A DNA stretch of 64,000 nt from Chloroflexota bacterium (GTDB taxonomy: Bacteria; Chloroflexota; Anaerolineae; Anaerolineales; Anaerolineaceae), in the NCBI GenBank assembly GCA_021779955.1, contig JAJXZS010000035.1:1-64000 (forward strand), read 5' to 3'. A program made the translations under genes and the position numbers. The notes beneath the pieces were generated by a model, which saw only the letters and a list, made by a program, of their open reading frames with translations, was not told the DNA's origin and did not search any database. Of this stretch, positions 51,815 through 60,184 are shown in pieces; the first letter of the stretch is position 1, and each line of letters opens with the position of its first letter.

Positions 51815-51971
51815 TGTCATCCTGAGTGCAACGAAGGATCTTCAAATAGCATGGACAACCAACGCGATCCGTAAAACGAGTGTTGGTCAAAGAGTCAGGT
51901 GAAGATGCTTCGCTCCCCTCTCGCTGAAAACGCTCGGGGGCGCATAGATCGCAGCCGTTCAGCATGACAAG
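51815..51971. repeat. Palindromic REP/MITE-like element, long form copy 1
   Basis: 157 bases. Left end TGTCATCCTGAGTGCAACGA; right end CCGTTCAGCATGACAAG. Internal hairpin-forming block CGCTCGGGGGCGC is shared with the next copy and missing from 50378-50494. Confidence 0.75.
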
Positions 51972-51997
51972 CGGCTTTTCTCCTGAGTGGGGCAGCC

Positions 51998-52154
51998 TGT
52001 CATCCTGAGCCTGCGAAGGATCTTCAAATAGCATGGACAACCAACGCGATCCGTAAAGTGTGTTTTGGCCGTAAGAGTCAGTTGAAGATGCTTCACTCCC
52101 CTCTCGCTAAAAACGCTCGGGGGCGCATAGATCGCAGCCGTTCAGCATGACAAG
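51998..52154. repeat. Palindromic REP/MITE-like element, long form copy 2
   Basis: Starts 183 bases after copy 1 and is nearly identical to it through most of its length, including the CGCTCGGGGGCGC block. The pair is a tandem duplication with its spacer. It lies about 370 bases before the OLD-family gene. Confidence 0.75.
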
Positions 52155-52413
52155 TCATTTACCATCCTATGCGAAATGAATGGGGGGGGAAGAAGATAAC
52201 ATTGGAATCCCATCGTGTGAACCTTCGGTAGAATAGCAAAACATGAGGTGCTAGAATCAACCAGCATTGGTTTATCTCGCGGTCATAACCCATAAAGAAG
52301 AAATAAAGCTGAACGAATTATGCCCTGCAGATGGATAGTTTAAAAAAGTTATCACGAATTCAGCATTCTAGGAGAAAAAAATGATTACATATATCAAATC
52401 GGAACCCTATTTT

Positions 52414-52441
52414 TTGTTATCCTACTATAATTCTATAGTGC
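52414..52441 (+). promoter_or_regulatory. Promoter of the OLD-family gene
   Basis: TTGTTA at 52414-52419, 16-base spacer, TATAAT at 52436-52441. A short inverted repeat (CTATA-attc-TATAG, 52435-52448) overlaps the -10 and could bind a regulator. Leader of about 77 bases. Confidence 0.5.
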
Positions 52442-52525
52442 GAATAAAGAGTCAAATAATGTAATATTAATTTTTGGCCAATTATTGGCCATGAGATTGT
52501 TTAGAAGGCTTTTGTAGGGAGGACT

Positions 52526-54403
52526 ATGATAAAAAGCATACACCTTGAAAGATTTAAGAAGTTTTTGAATACTGAAATTGTCCTTAACCCATTTACGGTT
52601 CTTATGGGAGAAAACAGTTCAGGAAAAACAACTGTTCTTCAAGCAATAAACTTTTCCTTAAGTGTATTGGCTACCCATGATTTTATTTCTACAGAAAACG
52701 GACACGTTCGGATAAGAAAAAAGGGCGTAGGACTCACTACGCTGCCCGGAATAAATATTGCTGATTATAAAGAGCTATATTATGGGAAAATCCATAGAGG
52801 TGGCACAGCTAAAGGTGCTGAAGGTTCTAGAATAGAAGTAGTTGATACCGATGACAATATTTACCGATTAAGAATTACATCCTTATTTGGCAGCTATAAT
52901 GTCAAATGTCTGTCAACGAATACTGACCTGAATCATTCTCCCTCTCTGCAAAATAAAGCGCCGCTATTCATTTCGGGATTTGTCGGATTAAGGCTAACCG
53001 AGGAGAGAGCCTTTCCAAGGACATTGCAGGATAGACTACGGTCAGGTCAAGTTAGCACCATAATTAGGAACATTATCCTTGATACCAAAAAGAAATCAAA
53101 TGAAGGCTACTCAAGATTAAAGGCAAGATTGGCTAAAGATTTCGATTTTTATCTTGAAGATGTTAATTTTGATGATGAGAATGATTTGTTTGTTACTGCA
53201 CATTATCGAGATACCTGTGGGAAGAACAGTATTTCTCTAGATTTCAATTCTTCTGGTAGTGGTTTCATGCAGATACTTCAGATTATTGCTCCAATTTACT
53301 TGTATTGCCCTCACGATGTACAGATTGTATTGCTTGATGAGCCGGATGCACATTTGCATCCGAATTTACAGCACAACCTCGCAAATACATTAAGGGAAGT
53401 CCAACAAGAATTGGGGATACAGATCATAATATCGACACATTCAACGTCGATAATCAGAGCAGCTGATTCATCCGAAATAATTCCAATCACTTCCAATTCA
53501 AAGATTAACGTCCCATTGACGTCCAGGCAAGACGTAGAGAATCAAATTGAAGCTAGGATCGATGCCTATGATCTAGGGAAATCAATAATTAGTGGCAAGT
53601 TGTTATTTGTTGAGGATCACGATACTTCGATCTTGGAAGAATTTGATAAAGTGCTTGGAACTAAATGCTTTCATGGACCAAATACCATTCCAGTCATTGC
53701 AGGCAAAGGAAAGGATGACAAGGCACCCTTTCAATTGCACGATATACTTTTAAACTATATACATAAATCAATTGATCTTTATGTATTGCGGGATAGTGAT
53801 GGCTTGACTAAAGACTGGAAAACTAAATTAATCGGTTATGGGGATAAGAATCATGTCAATTTGAAAATCCTTGATTATTATGAAATTGAGAATTATTTAC
53901 TTGTTCCTCAATTGTTAAGAAAAGCATTAGTGATGTTGGTTGGTGATTCTCAATCACCTTCAACAACAGAAATACTAAATAAGTTGACCGAGTTGTTGCG
54001 TGATTCAATCAGGCTTGCCAAAGCCAATTATTCTGGAAATTTGGAGGAAAATCTATACAAATCCGGAATACTCATAGGAGATGATTCCTATCGGAATTTT
54101 GCAACCTGCAAAAGTGAAGCAAGCTTAATTCGAGATTCTTATGAGTTGTGTTCGAGTTGGGAGGATTTGATTATCGTTGGGATGGGAAAAGAAACACTCA
54201 GAGGATTCATGAAATGGGTAAATGAAGATTTGAAAATTAAGTTCTCAATAAGAGATATATTCAAAGTTATTGAACCAGAAGATATCCCAGAAGAGATGAA
54301 AGTGTTCTTAAGATCATTGGTATCCAACGAAGCACATTCTTCTCCTTCAGAATTGCCATTATTTGATATCGTAGATGAAGAGGATGAGAAAATAAAAGAG
54401 TAA
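52526..54403 (+). CDS. OLD-family ATPase/TOPRIM nuclease-like protein (candidate defence gene)
   Basis: 625 residues. An ABC/SMC-type ATPase spans 1-320: Walker A GENSSGKT at 28-35, LDFNSSGSGFMQ as signature-like loop, Walker B VLLDEPDAHLHP at 267-278 with E272, and ISTHST switch. A TOPRIM-like domain follows: FVEDHD around E363-D366 and DSD at 423-425, then a helical C-terminus. This is the layout of class 1 OLD nucleases such as phage P2 Old and of GajA, many of which act in phage defence. No UvrD-like partner is adjacent. GGGAGG is 4 bases before ATG. Codons are AT-rich, unlike the flanks, consistent with recent transfer. Confidence 0.78.
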   Translation: MIKSIHLERFKKFLNTEIVLNPFTVLMGENSSGKTTVLQAINFSLSVLATHDFISTENGHVRIRKKGVGLTTLPGINIADYKELYYGKIHRGGTAKGAEGSRIEVVDTDDNIYRLRITSLFGSYNVKCLSTNTDLNHSPSLQNKAPLFISGFVGLRLTEERAFPRTLQDRLRSGQVSTIIRNIILDTKKKSNEGYSRLKARLAKDFDFYLEDVNFDDENDLFVTAHYRDTCGKNSISLDFNSSGSGFMQILQIIAPIYLYCPHDVQIVLLDEPDAHLHPNLQHNLANTLREVQQELGIQIIISTHSTSIIRAADSSEIIPITSNSKINVPLTSRQDVENQIEARIDAYDLGKSIISGKLLFVEDHDTSILEEFDKVLGTKCFHGPNTIPVIAGKGKDDKAPFQLHDILLNYIHKSIDLYVLRDSDGLTKDWKTKLIGYGDKNHVNLKILDYYEIENYLLVPQLLRKALVMLVGDSQSPSTTEILNKLTELLRDSIRLAKANYSGNLEENLYKSGILIGDDSYRNFATCKSEASLIRDSYELCSSWEDLIIVGMGKETLRGFMKWVNEDLKIKFSIRDIFKVIEPEDIPEEMKVFLRSLVSNEAHSSPSELPLFDIVDEEDEKIKE

Positions 54404-54716
54404 GCAATAGAATCAATTGGTTGTTTAGCAGCTTTCTTAAATATGCTGAGGTATTTATACTCCCCGGGTGATTACGGAAAAATAATGATCCAAAATTCTA
54501 ATCCTAAATATCAAAGATTTACTAATCGGAGATAAAGTAAAGCCTTCACAGACACTTTTTTTACCAAACGACTTACAAATAAGCGGAGAAGACAGATAGA
54601 ACGGATGTTACCCAAGGGGTATTCGGACTTGAGCTTTTTTGTCAAAAACTGCTATTATCGAATAATAACTATCCAAGCATAGACGTATAGTCCGAAAAGG
54701 GGAATTTTTAGCGATT
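54404..54716. other. AT-rich intergenic region
   Basis: 313 bases with no credible gene. A weak promoter-like pair (TTGTCA at 54639-54644 and ATAATA 17 bases later) precedes the following gene. No terminator with a T-run seen after the OLD-family gene. Confidence 0.4.
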
Positions 54717-55418
54717 ATGTCTGCCAAAAAAGGGGTCGAAGGGAGTCAAAAAGCTACATTCCTGATCTTTGGCATAATTATTGTTTGTGGTCTTTGCTTC
54801 GCATGTATATTAATCTTCATACCTTGTATTTCTAGCAGACTTTCAGCCACCCAGATCCCATTGAGTGATATTGATCTCAGTCCATATCTGGTCAATCCTG
54901 ATGAGGATTTTACTTCAGACGTTGTGCCAAGTATAAACAGAAACGTTTTCAGTACTGGGATTACATCTGATGGCTTCCCGTACAACAGCCAAATCTTGGC
55001 TTATTTTAGTATGCTAAACTCTGTAGCTGAAAAATTACCAACACCTGTTAAATCCTCGTATACTGAGGTAGTTTCGGTTTTTGACAGAATAGGCATCTAT
55101 CATGGAATCAATTTGCCTAAATATGTCGTGGGTTTTTCATACATTGGTCTTTATGAATCCGTAGATGATGCAAAAAATGCATTTGCCGAAGTAAAATTCC
55201 ATGATTCTTGGTCAACTTCGCCAGTAGATAAGAGTTGGGATGAAGCTACTAGTTATTTTTCCACTGAAGAGGAATGCGGAATATATTTAGTTAGAAAGTG
55301 TTCAGTTATTGCTTTTTTTACATTATGTTGGGACAATGATGGCGCCGCATTAGATCGAATTGAGTCTATTGCAAGATTTGACTTGATTGACAAACTAGAC
55401 TCTTCCTTATGCCGATAG
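54717..55418 (+). CDS. Membrane-anchored protein of unknown function
   Basis: 233 residues. One hydrophobic segment at about 12-35 after a Lys-rich start (KKGVEGSQK) points to a signal anchor with the rest outside; a Cys in LCFACIL is not in a convincing lipobox. The outer part has no motif I know; two Cys near the C-terminus (ECGIYLVRKC) could pair. It shares the AT-rich composition of the OLD-family gene 313 bases upstream, so both may have come in together, but spacing argues against an operon. No functional call is justified. Confidence 0.55.
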   Translation: MSAKKGVEGSQKATFLIFGIIIVCGLCFACILIFIPCISSRLSATQIPLSDIDLSPYLVNPDEDFTSDVVPSINRNVFSTGITSDGFPYNSQILAYFSMLNSVAEKLPTPVKSSYTEVVSVFDRIGIYHGINLPKYVVGFSYIGLYESVDDAKNAFAEVKFHDSWSTSPVDKSWDEATSYFSTEEECGIYLVRKCSVIAFFTLCWDNDGAALDRIESIARFDLIDKLDSSLCR

Positions 55419-55662
55419 AATCTATGAAGTATCTACCTCCAAGACTTCGAAATTATTACGATAGGTTTGAGATTCAAATCCGCGAAGGAAAAATCATAAT
55501 TTGTCTCCGATGAGTAAGCTTGCCATTATCGGTTGGCTTTAGGCTTGAATAAAAATGCGTCACAAAAAGCTCACTACTCTTCCCGAATTTTCAAAACAGG
55601 ATTCCGGAATTTGTTGGAAAAGGACATTCCCCACCCTCCATTCTCTTCTCCCTTTTAATCAA

Positions 55663-55692
55663 GAGTGCCCGCTTTGAAAAAAGCGGGCGCTC
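55663..55692 (-). terminator. Hairpin terminator after the aldo/keto reductase gene
   Basis: A 13-base stem (55663-55675 with 55680-55692, one G-T pair) and GAAA loop, 13 bases past the stop codon. The trailing T-run is weak on the minus strand. Confidence 0.55.
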
Positions 55693-55704
55693 ATCATTCA
55701 CCTT

Positions 55705-56670
55705 CTACACCCCCCTCGACGCCTCGTCCAACCTCGCCAGCTCCTCCGCGGACAGCGCAAAATTCATCGTGGCTGCGCTCTCCGCAGCCTGGCTGGCTTT
55801 GGTCGCGCCGGGGATCGCCACCACGATCTCGCCGTTGAAATGGATCAGCCAGTTCAGGGCCACTTGCCCGGGGGTTACAGTGTGCTTCGCGGCGATCTCG
55901 TCCATCACCGCCATCAGCCCGCGCGTTCGCTCGACGTCCCTTTTGAGCGCGCGTCCTCGCATGCCCGTCCGCTTGGCCAGCATGTCGGGATTCTTGTGAT
56001 ACTTCCCGGTCAGCACGCCTTTTTCCAGGGGGGTGTAGGCAACGATCGTCACGCCCAATTCCTTCGCCGCCTCGAGAACACCATTTCGCTCGATCTCGCG
56101 GTGCAGCAGGCTGTAGTGCACCTGGTTCAACGCCAGCGGCAAGCCTCGTTTGGCCAACGCTGCGTGCGCCCGCCGCATCATCGCGGCGCCGAAATTGCTC
56201 ACACCAACCGTGTGGATCTTCCCCGCCTCGACCAGGTCCGCCATGGCATTCATCTCGGCCTCTGGCGAAGAAAAACTCACCGGACTGTGGATCATGTAGT
56301 TGGAAATCGTGTACCCGTCCAGGTAATGCTGGCGGTCATCGATCGTACGGCCGATGTTGCGCGCAGTGCGCAGAAGCGGCTGCCACTTCGTTTCGATAAC
56401 GACGTCCTGGTCAGAGACTCCGGCCGCCTTCAATCCTGTCGCCAGCGATTGTTCCGATACCCCCGCGCCGTAGATTTCCGCGGTATCGAAGAAGTTGATC
56501 CCGCCGTCAATCGCAGCCTTGATGATGGCGTTCTTGTCCTCCTGTGCGATCACCGGAAAAACGCGGCCGAGCATCCCGCCTCCGCCCGCCAATTCCATCA
56601 CGCCCAAACCGATTGGGGATACCCGTAAATCGGTTTTTCCCAATCGCCTTAATGAACTCGAATTCACCAT
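55705..56670 (-). CDS. Aldo/keto reductase
   Basis: 321 residues of the AKR superfamily, an NADPH-dependent carbonyl reductase. The catalytic tetrad is complete: D62 and Y67 in NFFDTAEIYG, K95 in ETKW and H128 in YMIHSP. The C-terminal AIPGATKASQ is the NADPH-binding segment. GGGAGGA precedes ATG 56670. It returns to the GC-rich composition of the core genome. Its promoter lies against the 23-bp tandem repeat. Substrate cannot be told; the neighbours give no clue. Confidence 0.88.
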   Translation of the reverse strand: MVNSSSLRRLGKTDLRVSPIGLGVMELAGGGGMLGRVFPVIAQEDKNAIIKAAIDGGINFFDTAEIYGAGVSEQSLATGLKAAGVSDQDVVIETKWQPLLRTARNIGRTIDDRQHYLDGYTISNYMIHSPVSFSSPEAEMNAMADLVEAGKIHTVGVSNFGAAMMRRAHAALAKRGLPLALNQVHYSLLHREIERNGVLEAAKELGVTIVAYTPLEKGVLTGKYHKNPDMLAKRTGMRGRALKRDVERTRGLMAVMDEIAAKHTVTPGQVALNWLIHFNGEIVVAIPGATKASQAAESAATMNFALSAEELARLDEASRGV

Positions 56671-56718
56671 TAAATTCTTCCTCCCGGTGAAAAGCCGGAG
56701 TAAACTGGATAAGCGTTT

Positions 56719-56724
56719 ATTATA
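56719..56724 (-). promoter_or_regulatory. -10 box of the aldo/keto reductase gene
   Basis: TATAAT on the minus strand, 49 bases before the start codon. The usual -35 position falls inside the first unit of the 23-bp tandem repeat. Confidence 0.45.
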
Positions 56725-56726
56725 CT

Positions 56727-56824
56727 CCCCGGGCTTTTCGGGGACGTATCCCCGGGCTTTTCGGGGACGTATCCCCGGGCTTTTCGGGGACGTATCCCCG
56801 GGCTTTTCGGGGACGTATCCCCGG
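56727..56824. repeat. 23-bp tandem repeat, 4.3 copies, in a divergent promoter region
   Basis: Units start at 56727, 56750, 56773 and 56796, each CCCCGGGCTTTTCGGGGACG plus TAT, with a partial fifth at 56819. All copies are identical. Each unit contains two nested inverted repeats (CCCCG/CGGGG). It lies between the aldo/keto reductase and PH-domain genes, which point away from each other. There are no spacers, so it is not a CRISPR. Confidence 0.92.
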
Positions 56825-56930
56825 ATACTCCCTGGAACTTATTCTCAAGAGAATTCGCTGTCGATCTCCCAATAATCTGCTACACTTCTATTGAATTCAC
56901 TTTATCCATTCCCACCCCGGAGGTGACCCC

Positions 56931-57470
56931 ATGACGCTCGATCAGTACCGCTCGCGTATTAACAGCAGCATCTGGAAAGGCTTCGCCCAGAGCGGCGTCG
57001 ACCTCTCTCAATTTCCGGCCGAAAAACAATCCCTGCTCGCCAACGCCATCTCCGACCAGGTGCTCCTGGCCATCAACGACCTGATGGATGATATGCCCGG
57101 CCAGGCAGCTTCTCAAGCTTCAATCCCCGACATGCAGGATAAAGAGACCATTCTCTGGAAGGGCAAACCTTTCCTATCGCTCGTTGAGTCCTACATCATC
57201 ACAAACGAACGCATCCGCATCACCACCGGGCTGCTCGGCAAGGAGATCGAGAACTACGAACTCATCCGCATTCAAGACATGGAAGTGTCGCAGAACCTGT
57301 CAGAGCGCGTGATCAAGATCGGCGACGTCCACATCACCGGCGCCGACCCATCCAGCCCGCAGGTCACCCTGCGCAATGTTCCCGATCCCAATGGGGTCTA
57401 TGAGCTTTTACGCAAGGCCTGGCTCGCCGCTCGTAAGAAATATGGGCTGCTCTTCAGGGAAGAGATGTAA
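56931..57470 (+). CDS. Bacterial PH-domain protein
   Basis: 179 residues. The N-terminal 75 residues are helical and polar; the C-terminal part (KPFLSLVESYIITNERIRITTGLLGKEIENYELIRIQDMEV) has the strand pattern of a bacterial PH domain (bPH, YdbS/YdbT-like), ending in GVYELLRKAW. Unlike YdbS it has no membrane helices. GGAGGTG precedes the ATG by 5 bases. Such domains in other bacteria are linked to membrane or stress roles, but none is proven for this form. Followed by a terminator, so a single-gene unit. Confidence 0.75.
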   Translation: MTLDQYRSRINSSIWKGFAQSGVDLSQFPAEKQSLLANAISDQVLLAINDLMDDMPGQAASQASIPDMQDKETILWKGKPFLSLVESYIITNERIRITTGLLGKEIENYELIRIQDMEVSQNLSERVIKIGDVHITGADPSSPQVTLRNVPDPNGVYELLRKAWLAARKKYGLLFREEM

Positions 57471-57489
57471 CTCATTTTTGCCGCCCATT

Positions 57490-57530
57490 CCCCCGATTTC
57501 AAGAAACAGAAATCGGGGGTTACTTTATTT
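57490..57530 (+). terminator. Intrinsic terminator after the PH-domain gene
   Basis: Perfect 11-base stem (57490-57500 with 57509-57519), 8-base loop, then the T-rich TTACTTTATTT. 20 bases past the stop. The following 320 bases to the next gene contain no convincing gene. Confidence 0.8.
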
Positions 57531-57849
57531 ATGTCACCCTTTCCCGACCGTTGCGCCATCCTGCGAGCAAGCGGAACTTGCTCGCAGCTAAAGTCGTTTA
57601 TAATCCAAGCAGAATCTCCATCTCACTTTTTCTTGTTCCCTTCTGCAAAAGAGAAGTCGCTTTTGAAACAATCATATAAAAACATGGGGCTATCCTCTAC
57701 AATCTATTCGCATAAAGTCCATGGAATATCCTGTTGTCCAGGTGCGCAATTGAATCGCACTGATTGCCCTACGTTTGCTTGTTTGAATTCGCAGTCATGT
57801 TCCGTCGATCAATAACCTTGCCTGCATCGTTGGAGAGGAGGAGAATTCT

Positions 57850-59838
57850 GTGAAAGGACTCTTAGCAATGCTGCCATTAATTCCATGGGCATTGTGCTGG
57901 ATATTGGGGGGGATGTGGCTGGTGCGCGCGGCTTTTAAACTTCATCCCGAGGAAGAAGGGTTTATCGGCCTGGTCGTCGGACTGGCAGCCGAAGTGGGTT
58001 TGGTCAACTTCCTCGCCAGGGTCTTGCCGCTGCAGTGGGCATCCTGGATTTCAGCCTTGATAGTTCTTTTGGTGGGTTTCATCCTTGCTTTCACTCATGG
58101 CGGTCTGCCTGCATTGAAAGTGAAAACCCCGCCGGGTCAATGGATTGCTTTTCTGGTAATCACCTATATCGCGTTTCTTCTTTCGCGAGGCCTTGCTCTT
58201 TATGATGATTATGCCCATCTACCCACCCTCTCGCTCATGGCTGCTGGAGCAATCCCTCCTCATTTTGCGCTCAATCCTCAAATCGCATACGGCTATCATT
58301 ACTTCGTTCTCCTGTTTGGCGCTCAAATTATGCGGCTCTCAGGTTCCATGCCCTGGACCGCCTGGGACATTGCACGCTCATTTACACTCGCGCCCGCGGT
58401 CTTTCTCGCCGCCTTGTGGGCAGTTCGTGTTGCCAAAAACAAGTTGGCAGATATCGTGGGCGGCCTGGGCGTTCTATTTATTTCTGGTACCCGCTGGCTG
58501 TTACTTCTCATCCCCGATTCTTTGCTATCCAGGTTGAGTTCACAGCTGCAACTCATTGGTGCAGGCGCTGCGGCAGGTCCTACCCTTGTGACTTCGCTTC
58601 CAAATCCATGGCCTGTAGATGGGCAGGGTACTTTTCCATTCCCTTACGCCTTCTTAAATGGCATATTCTCGCCTGGCATCGAGCTATTGCACAGTGTCTT
58701 TGGGTTGATGCTTGTCGCGGTTTTCTTTACCCTGCTGCTTACAGCTTCGCGCTGGAAGAACCCATGGATCGCCGGATTCGCGTCAATCATCTTGATCTCC
58801 AGCCTGGGTCTGCTTACCGAGCTCGAGCTTCTCCTGATCGCTTCAGCATTCATACTCTTGACAATCTACTGGATCATCCGGCATCGTACCTTTAAACTCC
58901 CTCCCTCGCTGAAAATGTGGCTGGGTGTTTGGCTGATCAGCGCTCTGATCATCGCAGTGCAGGGCGGTGCCTGGACAGATATACTGAATTCCCTGATTGC
59001 CCGACTTCAGGGTCTACCCACTCCTCAATCCTATCAGGTGACCGGGTTGGTCCTGGCTGCCCCGTCAATCGTTTCGAATCAACTTGGAATCATGAGCCTG
59101 ACCGATCTCAGGTCGATATTCATCGCATCGTTGGAGATCGGTCCAATATTGCTGGTGCTGCCCTTATTGATCATCTGGGGATGGAAAGCAGCAAGAGCTG
59201 AACGTTGGTTTGATGCTGCGCTGATGCTGGCAGCCTTCTTGAGCCTGGGAATGATTTTTGTGCATTTTTCGGGCTCGGTAAGAAACACCTCAAGATTGTA
59301 CATTTTTGTTCCGGTAAGCGTGCTCATGGCCGTACCGCTCACCTGGAACTGGGCATCCCATCGAAAACAGATCGTCAAACGAGCTGCTGGCTTCCTCGGC
59401 GGTGTGGTGATGCTTGGCGGAATTGTACTGCTTGGCGCCCAAATGCCGAACATCAAAAATCATCAATACTCATTTTTCATTTCGCCGTACGATGCCAAGA
59501 TGACAGAGATGTATTGGGATAAACTTGATCCAGGCGCCCTCGTTTTCGACTCATATCCAAACCGGGCAGTCACTATCTTCGGACGCTACACCAACGCCGG
59601 AAATAGCTGGGCTGAGTATTCGGCACAATTCGACGAATTGGTTGCCCTTCCAGACGTGATGAATCTGCGCAAGGCGGGGTATTCGTACGCCTACATTACC
59701 CAGCAGTATTGGGACGGGTTGACTCCTACTCAGCAACAGGTGTTTACACAACCCTGCATTTCATTGGTGCAGCAGATATATGATCCCAATAATGGTGAGG
59801 GCTGGAGAAAACTCTACGACATTAAAGCCTGTCAATAA
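57850..59838 (+). CDS. Large GT-C-like polytopic membrane protein
   Basis: 662 residues from a GTG start, chosen because GGAGAGGAGG lies just upstream. About 13 hydrophobic segments, with an acidic loop LALYDDYAHLPT (DD at 119-120) in the position of the GT-C catalytic acid, and a soluble C-terminal domain of about 130 residues (SYPNRAVTIFGRYTNAG, VMNLRKAGYSYAYI). Most likely a lipid-linked sugar transferase acting outside the membrane. It starts a plus-strand group of surface-glycan type genes, each separated by 80-350 bases. No close named family. Confidence 0.6.
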   Translation: MKGLLAMLPLIPWALCWILGGMWLVRAAFKLHPEEEGFIGLVVGLAAEVGLVNFLARVLPLQWASWISALIVLLVGFILAFTHGGLPALKVKTPPGQWIAFLVITYIAFLLSRGLALYDDYAHLPTLSLMAAGAIPPHFALNPQIAYGYHYFVLLFGAQIMRLSGSMPWTAWDIARSFTLAPAVFLAALWAVRVAKNKLADIVGGLGVLFISGTRWLLLLIPDSLLSRLSSQLQLIGAGAAAGPTLVTSLPNPWPVDGQGTFPFPYAFLNGIFSPGIELLHSVFGLMLVAVFFTLLLTASRWKNPWIAGFASIILISSLGLLTELELLLIASAFILLTIYWIIRHRTFKLPPSLKMWLGVWLISALIIAVQGGAWTDILNSLIARLQGLPTPQSYQVTGLVLAAPSIVSNQLGIMSLTDLRSIFIASLEIGPILLVLPLLIIWGWKAARAERWFDAALMLAAFLSLGMIFVHFSGSVRNTSRLYIFVPVSVLMAVPLTWNWASHRKQIVKRAAGFLGGVVMLGGIVLLGAQMPNIKNHQYSFFISPYDAKMTEMYWDKLDPGALVFDSYPNRAVTIFGRYTNAGNSWAEYSAQFDELVALPDVMNLRKAGYSYAYITQQYWDGLTPTQQQVFTQPCISLVQQIYDPNNGEGWRKLYDIKACQ

Positions 59839-60184
59839 TGAAGGTCTTCATGCATTGTCGCGAAAAAGCCTGGAAATTCTGGGTTGCACAAGGGGTGCAC
59901 TTTCCATGTCCTCTTGGGCAAAGCCCGGTGCGAATACTGATTCACGAAGACTTGCTGTTTTAGCGTGTACTTGCCAGCCCTCACCCTCCCCATTACCAAT
60001 CTTTGGAGAGGGAAAACCTCTGAGGATTCTCGTTCTTTACCAATCTCCGCTCGCCATCCTCAATTCTCGTACTTCCGGTTCTCGGCTCTCGATTATCGAT
60101 TCTCGAGCTCCTAATCATCCGCATGCTGCCTTATGCGGTAAAATAGCATTTCATCTCTCACATTGACCGAGGCGGCAGCATCGC
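59839..60184. other. Intergenic region with degenerate repeats
   Basis: 346 bases. The part 60030-60115 is dense in TTCTCG/CGATTCTCG words and includes a 28-base match, in reverse, to 50308-50335. No gene or clear promoter. Confidence 0.5.
60077..60104. repeat. 28-base dispersed repeat, copy 2
   Basis: Reverse-complement match (23 of 28) to 50308-50335, next to other TCTCG-rich words. Confidence 0.5.

Larger units (their letters stand above)
51646..52525. other. 880-base repeat-bearing intergenic region
   Basis: Holds two long palindromic repeat copies (51815-52154) and then AT-rich sequence with the promoter of the OLD-family gene. An open frame on the minus strand over 51711-52040 is made of the repeats and is not a gene. 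Base composition drops sharply after about 52180. Confidence 0.6.

Noticed and set aside
51711-52040. A 109-codon minus-strand gene
   Set aside because: The frame is made of the palindromic repeat elements and has no ribosome site.
52526-55418. A complete Gabija system (GajA plus GajB)
   Set aside because: The downstream protein has a membrane anchor and no UvrD-like helicase motifs; only a GajA/OLD-like protein is present.
56727-56824. CRISPR array
   Set aside because: Units are head-to-tail with no unique spacers and no cas genes in the window.
57531-57815. A 94-codon gene between the PH-domain and GT-C genes
   Set aside because: Composition resembles random intergenic translation, no ribosome site and no domain.
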